Positions 5,299 to 7,974 of a DNA stretch of 7,974 nucleotides are shown here, one piece after another (position 1 is the stretch's first letter; every line of letters begins with the position of its first letter). Where the stretch lies: NCBI GenBank assembly GCA_017995595.1, contig JAGOIO010000057.1:1-7974 (forward strand), given 5' to 3'. The position numbers and the translations under genes were made by a program. The DNA comes from a bacterium. GTDB taxonomy: Bacteria; Cyanobacteriota; Vampirovibrionia; Gastranaerophilales; Gastranaerophilaceae. The notes beneath the pieces are model-generated. The model was given only the letters and a program-made list of their open reading frames with translations, had not been told where the DNA came from and searched no databases.

Positions 5299-6096
5299 AT
5301 GATTAACGGTAAAAAAGTCGTTGTAATTATGCCCGCTTATAATGCGGAAAAAACTCTAAAAAAAACTTATGATGAAATCTATCGAGATATCGTTGATGAA
5401 ATCATTTTGGTTGATGATAATTCAATAGATAACACTAAAGACGTTTCTAAAGAGCTTAGGATTACAACTATTGTCCATAAAAAGAATTTGGGCTATGGCG
5501 GGAACCAAAAATCTTGTTATAAAGCCGCTCTGAGAGCCGGTGCAGACATTGTCGTTATGTTGCACCCTGATTATCAATATACACCTAAGCTTATTCCGGC
5601 TGTTGTTTCTATGATGGCTTTTGGAGAATATGATGCGGTCGTTGCATCTCGCATGCTTGGAAATTCTGCTCTTAAAGGGGGCATGCCTCTTTACAAGCTT
5701 ATTTCAAATAAATTCTTAACCGCTTTTGAAAACATGTTATTGGGCGAAAATTTATCTGAATATCACACAGGGTTTAGAGGATTTTCTCGTAAAGTCTTAG
5801 AAAAGCTTCCTCTTGCAGATTGTAGTAATGACTTTATATTTGACAACGAAAGCCTTGCTTTACTGTTTTATTACGGATATAAAATAGGTGAAATTTCTTG
5901 TCCTACAAAATATTTTAAAGAAGCCTCTTCTATAAACTTTCTACGTTCTTGCAAATATGGTTTGTGCGTTTTAGCTGTAAGTCTTAAATATTTCATAGCA
6001 AAACATTTCAACATTAAATCAAAAATATTCAAAGAAAATGCAAAATTGTTAAATCTTAATGATGAGTTGGAATACTATTACAAAGAAAAGAATTAA
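5299..6096 (+). CDS. DPM1-like family 2 glycosyltransferase, soluble
   Basis: The protein has 265 residues with the GT-A fold of the dolichol/polyprenyl-phosphate-type group. VVIMPAYNAEKTL at 8-20 is the first strand, VDDNSIDNT at 38-46 binds the nucleotide, GYGGNQKSCY is at 65-74, and VVMLHPDYQYTPKLIP at 85-100 carries D91 in the DxD-equivalent place. Later come SRMLGNSALKGGMPLYK at 117-133, EYHTGFRGFSRKVL at 154-167 and NDFIFDNESL at 177-186. The C-terminal membrane helices of some relatives are absent, so it is cytosolic or peripheral. The likely role is transfer of a sugar to a lipid carrier or nascent glycan; donor and acceptor are unknown. GAGAG (5288-5292) serves as Shine-Dalgarno before the ATG at 5299. 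It lies second in the hpf transcript and ends at a strong terminator. Confidence 0.92.
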   Translation: MINGKKVVVIMPAYNAEKTLKKTYDEIYRDIVDEIILVDDNSIDNTKDVSKELRITTIVHKKNLGYGGNQKSCYKAALRAGADIVVMLHPDYQYTPKLIPAVVSMMAFGEYDAVVASRMLGNSALKGGMPLYKLISNKFLTAFENMLLGENLSEYHTGFRGFSRKVLEKLPLADCSNDFIFDNESLALLFYYGYKIGEISCPTKYFKEASSINFLRSCKYGLCVLAVSLKYFIAKHFNIKSKIFKENAKLLNLNDELEYYYKEKN

Positions 6097-6102
6097 AAAA
6101 GT

Positions 6103-6136
6103 AAAGGCAAAATTTCTTAAGAAATTTTGCCTTTTT
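6103..6136. terminator. Intrinsic terminator after the hpf-glycosyltransferase unit
   Basis: A perfect 14-base-pair stem (6103-6116 with 6121-6134, core GGCAAAATTTC) with a TTAA loop is followed by a T-run (6132-6136). It ends the rightward unit 6 bases after its stop codon. On the minus strand the stem is followed by ACTTTTTT, so it may also stop transcription from the converging low-complexity gene ending at 6163. Confidence 0.93.
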
Positions 6137-6162
6137 ATCCGTTTTTGCCTTTAATTATAAAT

Positions 6163-7596
6163 TTATTTTTGTTCTGTTTTCTTTGTTGTATCTTGTGTAG
6201 TTGTTGTTGAAGCTGATGAAGCTTTTGGTGAACTTGTGTTTGCATATTGAAGAAGTGATTGTGCTAAGTTACCTGTAGAAGAGATTGTGCTGCTTGTATC
6301 TTTTGATAATGCTGCAACTGCTACATTACCTGCATTAACTGCTGTGTTTGCTGTTTTTGCAACTGTTCCTAATGTTGTACTTGTTGCCTTTTCTGATACA
6401 CTCTTTGCTGTCATTGTTGTTTTTGTTGCTGTATCTGGTGCTGCGGCTGCTGCGGCTGCACTGATTTCACTCTTTGTTTGGTAAATAGAGCTTACACCTT
6501 CTGTTACTTTTGCTGCTGAACTTGTTGCTGTCATTGTTGTTTGTGCATTTTGTTTTGTTTGTTCTGCGGCTTGTGTTTTTGCTGTTGCTGCTGCTTGTTT
6601 TGTCTTTGCGTTCTTTACTAGTGAATCAATTGTTGATCTGTACTGTGTTGTTGAACTTGAAAGTTGTGTTACTGTTGATGAATTGCTTGTGTAAACTTCT
6701 TGTTTTGCATCTCTTTTTGCAATAAGGTCATTTAATTCGCTTGATGATGTTGATGATGTTGAATCCTTTGAATCTTTTTGTTCTGTTACTGTTTTTGATT
6801 TTCCTTTTGAATCTTTAACTTCTGTTTGTTTTGTGTCTGAAATTCCTGAAATAAATAATGATGTTGCACTTTTTTCTTTTGCTGATTGTGTTCCGACTTG
6901 TGCATTTGAATCTCCACCAAGAGCTTCAATTTGTGAATTTAAGTCTGAAATTTCACCTTCAACTTGTTTGTTTTCATTGTTTAATGAATTGATTTTGTCA
7001 TTTGCTTGTTTTGATTTTTGAAGTAATGGTTTGCCTTTTGCATTTAATTGTTGGCTTGTTTGTTTGATTGTTTTGTTTGATTCTTGTTCTTGTGCTGTTG
7101 CAGATTTTACTTCGCTTGTTGCTGCTTCTGCATTCTTTGTTTGTGATTTTGTATCAGAACCATCTTTATCTGCTGAAGATGATGAAGAGCTTGCATTATT
7201 TGATGCTGTACTTGTTTTTGTATTTGAAAAACTATAAACATCACCTGTTGAACCTTTTAATGCATTTGAACCGAAAATGCTTGAATTTGCATCAAAGCTT
7301 GTATTATTTAAAGTTGAAGATGTTTTGTTTGTATTTGTTGTTGATGAAACTTTTGCTGTATCAAAAATGCTTGTGTTATTTGCGTTATTTGTATTATCAA
7401 CATTTCCTGTTGAATTTGTTGTTGTATTATTTGTTGTGCCATTAACTTTTGTAGCATTTGAATCAAAAATGTTTACATTTGCAAATGGATTTGATGAAGC
7501 GTTAGCATTTGTTGAATCTGTTGTCTTTTTGTTATTGTTTACGCCATTGCTATTAATTTTATTTTTTAAATTTTTAATGCTATCTGCAATGCTCAT
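6163..7596 (-). CDS. Low-complexity Ser/Thr/Asn/Ala-rich protein with central coiled coil, function unknown
   Basis: I do not recognise this 477-residue protein. It has no signal peptide or membrane helix and I see no Cys, Trp or His. Residues 1-16 (MSIADSIKNLKNKINS) could form an amphipathic helix. Residues 17-125 are Asn/Thr/Ser-rich and carry three copies of an IF(D/G)(S/T)xAxK-like motif at 43-50, 77-82 and 107-114. A six-Ser run lies at 136-141. Residues about 160-226 look like a coiled coil (hydrophobic positions include I202, L205, V212, I216, L219, I223, L226). The rest is Ala/Thr/Ser/Lys-rich, with a seven-Ala run before PDTATK and a Lys-rich end. A good Shine-Dalgarno, AAGGAG, is 7 bases before the ATG. 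The long uninterrupted frame, RBS and following terminator argue for a real gene. A cytoplasmic scaffold, filament or secreted-by-other-route structural protein are all possible. Confidence 0.82.
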   Translation of the reverse strand: MSIADSIKNLKNKINSNGVNNNKKTTDSTNANASSNPFANVNIFDSNATKVNGTTNNTTTNSTGNVDNTNNANNTSIFDTAKVSSTTNTNKTSSTLNNTSFDANSSIFGSNALKGSTGDVYSFSNTKTSTASNNASSSSSSADKDGSDTKSQTKNAEAATSEVKSATAQEQESNKTIKQTSQQLNAKGKPLLQKSKQANDKINSLNNENKQVEGEISDLNSQIEALGGDSNAQVGTQSAKEKSATSLFISGISDTKQTEVKDSKGKSKTVTEQKDSKDSTSSTSSSELNDLIAKRDAKQEVYTSNSSTVTQLSSSTTQYRSTIDSLVKNAKTKQAAATAKTQAAEQTKQNAQTTMTATSSAAKVTEGVSSIYQTKSEISAAAAAAAPDTATKTTMTAKSVSEKATSTTLGTVAKTANTAVNAGNVAVAALSKDTSSTISSTGNLAQSLLQYANTSSPKASSASTTTTQDTTKKTEQK

Positions 7597-7647
7597 TTTT
7601 GCTCTCCTTACATATTAATAAAAACAAAATTAAAAAGCCGATTTCAG

Positions 7648-7675
7648 AGTATATACTTTTTGTTACAAAAGTTAA
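7648..7675 (-). promoter_or_regulatory. Candidate promoter of the low-complexity-protein gene
   Basis: On the minus strand TATACT (7653-7648) could be a -10, with TTAACT (7675-7670) as a weak -35 at a spacing of 16. It lies about 50 bases upstream of the ATG. The rest of the 157-base gap (7597-7753) shows only a 5-base-pair hairpin at 7689-7704. Confidence 0.3.
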
Positions 7676-7753
7676 TATGTCTAATAGCATGCAGGGCGGT
7701 GCATTTCCACTATTTTTAATTTTGCCTATTATATGTTATTCAAGCAAAAAAGT

Positions 7754-7974
7754 CTATTTTAAGTTCACGTCAAGCACAGATTTAAGATATTTTTTATATT
7801 CATTTTGTAATTTTTTAGGTGCTAAAATTTTGACATTATTTCCCCATTTAAAGATATGCCACATAATTTCTTTGTCCCCGCTTGCTCTAAACGATATTAT
7901 GGCAGAACCATCAGGTGCAATTTCTGATTTTTGTGTCGGGTGAAAATTATATTTTAACGCATCTTGTGCAACAC
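7754..7974 (-). CDS. WYL-domain transcriptional regulator, C-terminal end (runs off the right edge)
   Basis: Only the last 72 residues are present, ending at the TAG at 7754-7756. They read VAQDALKYNFHPTQKSEIA... followed by ISFRASGDKEIMWHIFKWG and NNVKILAPKKLQNEYKKYLK. This matches the WCX extension that follows the WYL domain in YafY/PafC-type regulators: a short strand pair, then the (I/M)xWxxxxWGxxVxxLxPxxL pattern and a final helix. Complete members have an N-terminal winged helix-turn-helix for DNA and a WYL domain thought to bind a ligand, nucleic acid or nucleotide; both lie outside the window. Its target cannot be told from here. The gene is upstream of and co-oriented with the low-complexity gene, but a 157-base gap with no clear terminator separates them. 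Confidence 0.78.
   Translation of the reverse strand, partial: VAQDALKYNFHPTQKSEIAPDGSAIISFRASGDKEIMWHIFKWGNNVKILAPKKLQNEYKKYLKSVLDVNLK

Noticed and set aside
6287..7618. Several plus-strand Leu/Val/Phe-rich open frames
   Set aside because: They are antisense to the low-complexity gene and arise from its base skew; none has convincing initiation signals.
7689..7704. Terminator for the WYL-regulator gene
   Set aside because: The stem is only 5 base pairs and no T-run follows on either strand.
7599..7943. Plus-strand 114-residue open frame
   Set aside because: It runs antisense over the recognisable WYL-regulator C-terminus and has no family features of its own.

Overview
This window is AT-rich bacterial DNA with short intergenic gaps, standard stop codons and TGG-encoded tryptophan throughout. 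It holds nine genes, plus a tenth and an eleventh cut by the left and right edges if the two halves of the restriction-modification pair are counted separately from the edge genes. Nothing in it fixes the taxonomy. The short HPF-type protein, the low GC and the mix of gut-type genes would fit a gut anaerobe such as Gastranaerophilales (Vampirovibrionia/Melainabacteria) or a low-GC Firmicute, but that is a guess. There is no rRNA, tRNA, CRISPR array, transposase or integrase. No intergenic stretch exceeds about 180 bases.

Left part (1-2240). A family 2 glycosyltransferase gene runs leftward off the window edge. Its start codon sits just behind an extended -10 element, so its mRNA may be leaderless. 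Divergent to it is a two-gene operon encoding a double-domain carboxymuconolactone-decarboxylase-like protein and a small cupin, overlapping as TAATG. The operon is preceded by a promoter with the 19-base spacer and dyad typical of MerR-family control. It ends in a strong, probably bidirectional hairpin terminator, shared with a converging gene for a secreted protein. The mature part of that protein is exactly six tandem 20-residue repeats of YGYNGHG type, alternating between two subtypes.

Middle part (2394-4715). A compact type II restriction-modification pair reads rightward: a PD-(D/E)XK endonuclease gene followed 10 bases later by a beta-class N6-adenine (or N4-cytosine) DNA methyltransferase gene. 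Converging on it, with a gap of only 2 bases, is a short tspO gene. Its product appears to lack the usual first transmembrane helix, and a stop codon lies directly upstream of its ATG.

Right part (4834-7974). A strong sigma-70-type promoter drives hpf (short-form ribosome hibernation factor), followed by a soluble DPM1-like glycosyltransferase, and the unit ends in a perfect hairpin terminator. Converging on this terminator is a 477-residue low-complexity Ser/Thr/Asn/Ala/Lys-rich protein with a central coiled coil and three IF(D/G) motifs, of unknown function. At the right edge lies the C-terminal end of a WYL-domain transcriptional regulator. The least understood items are the 6x20 repeat protein and the low-complexity protein. 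I found no convincing new multi-gene system.
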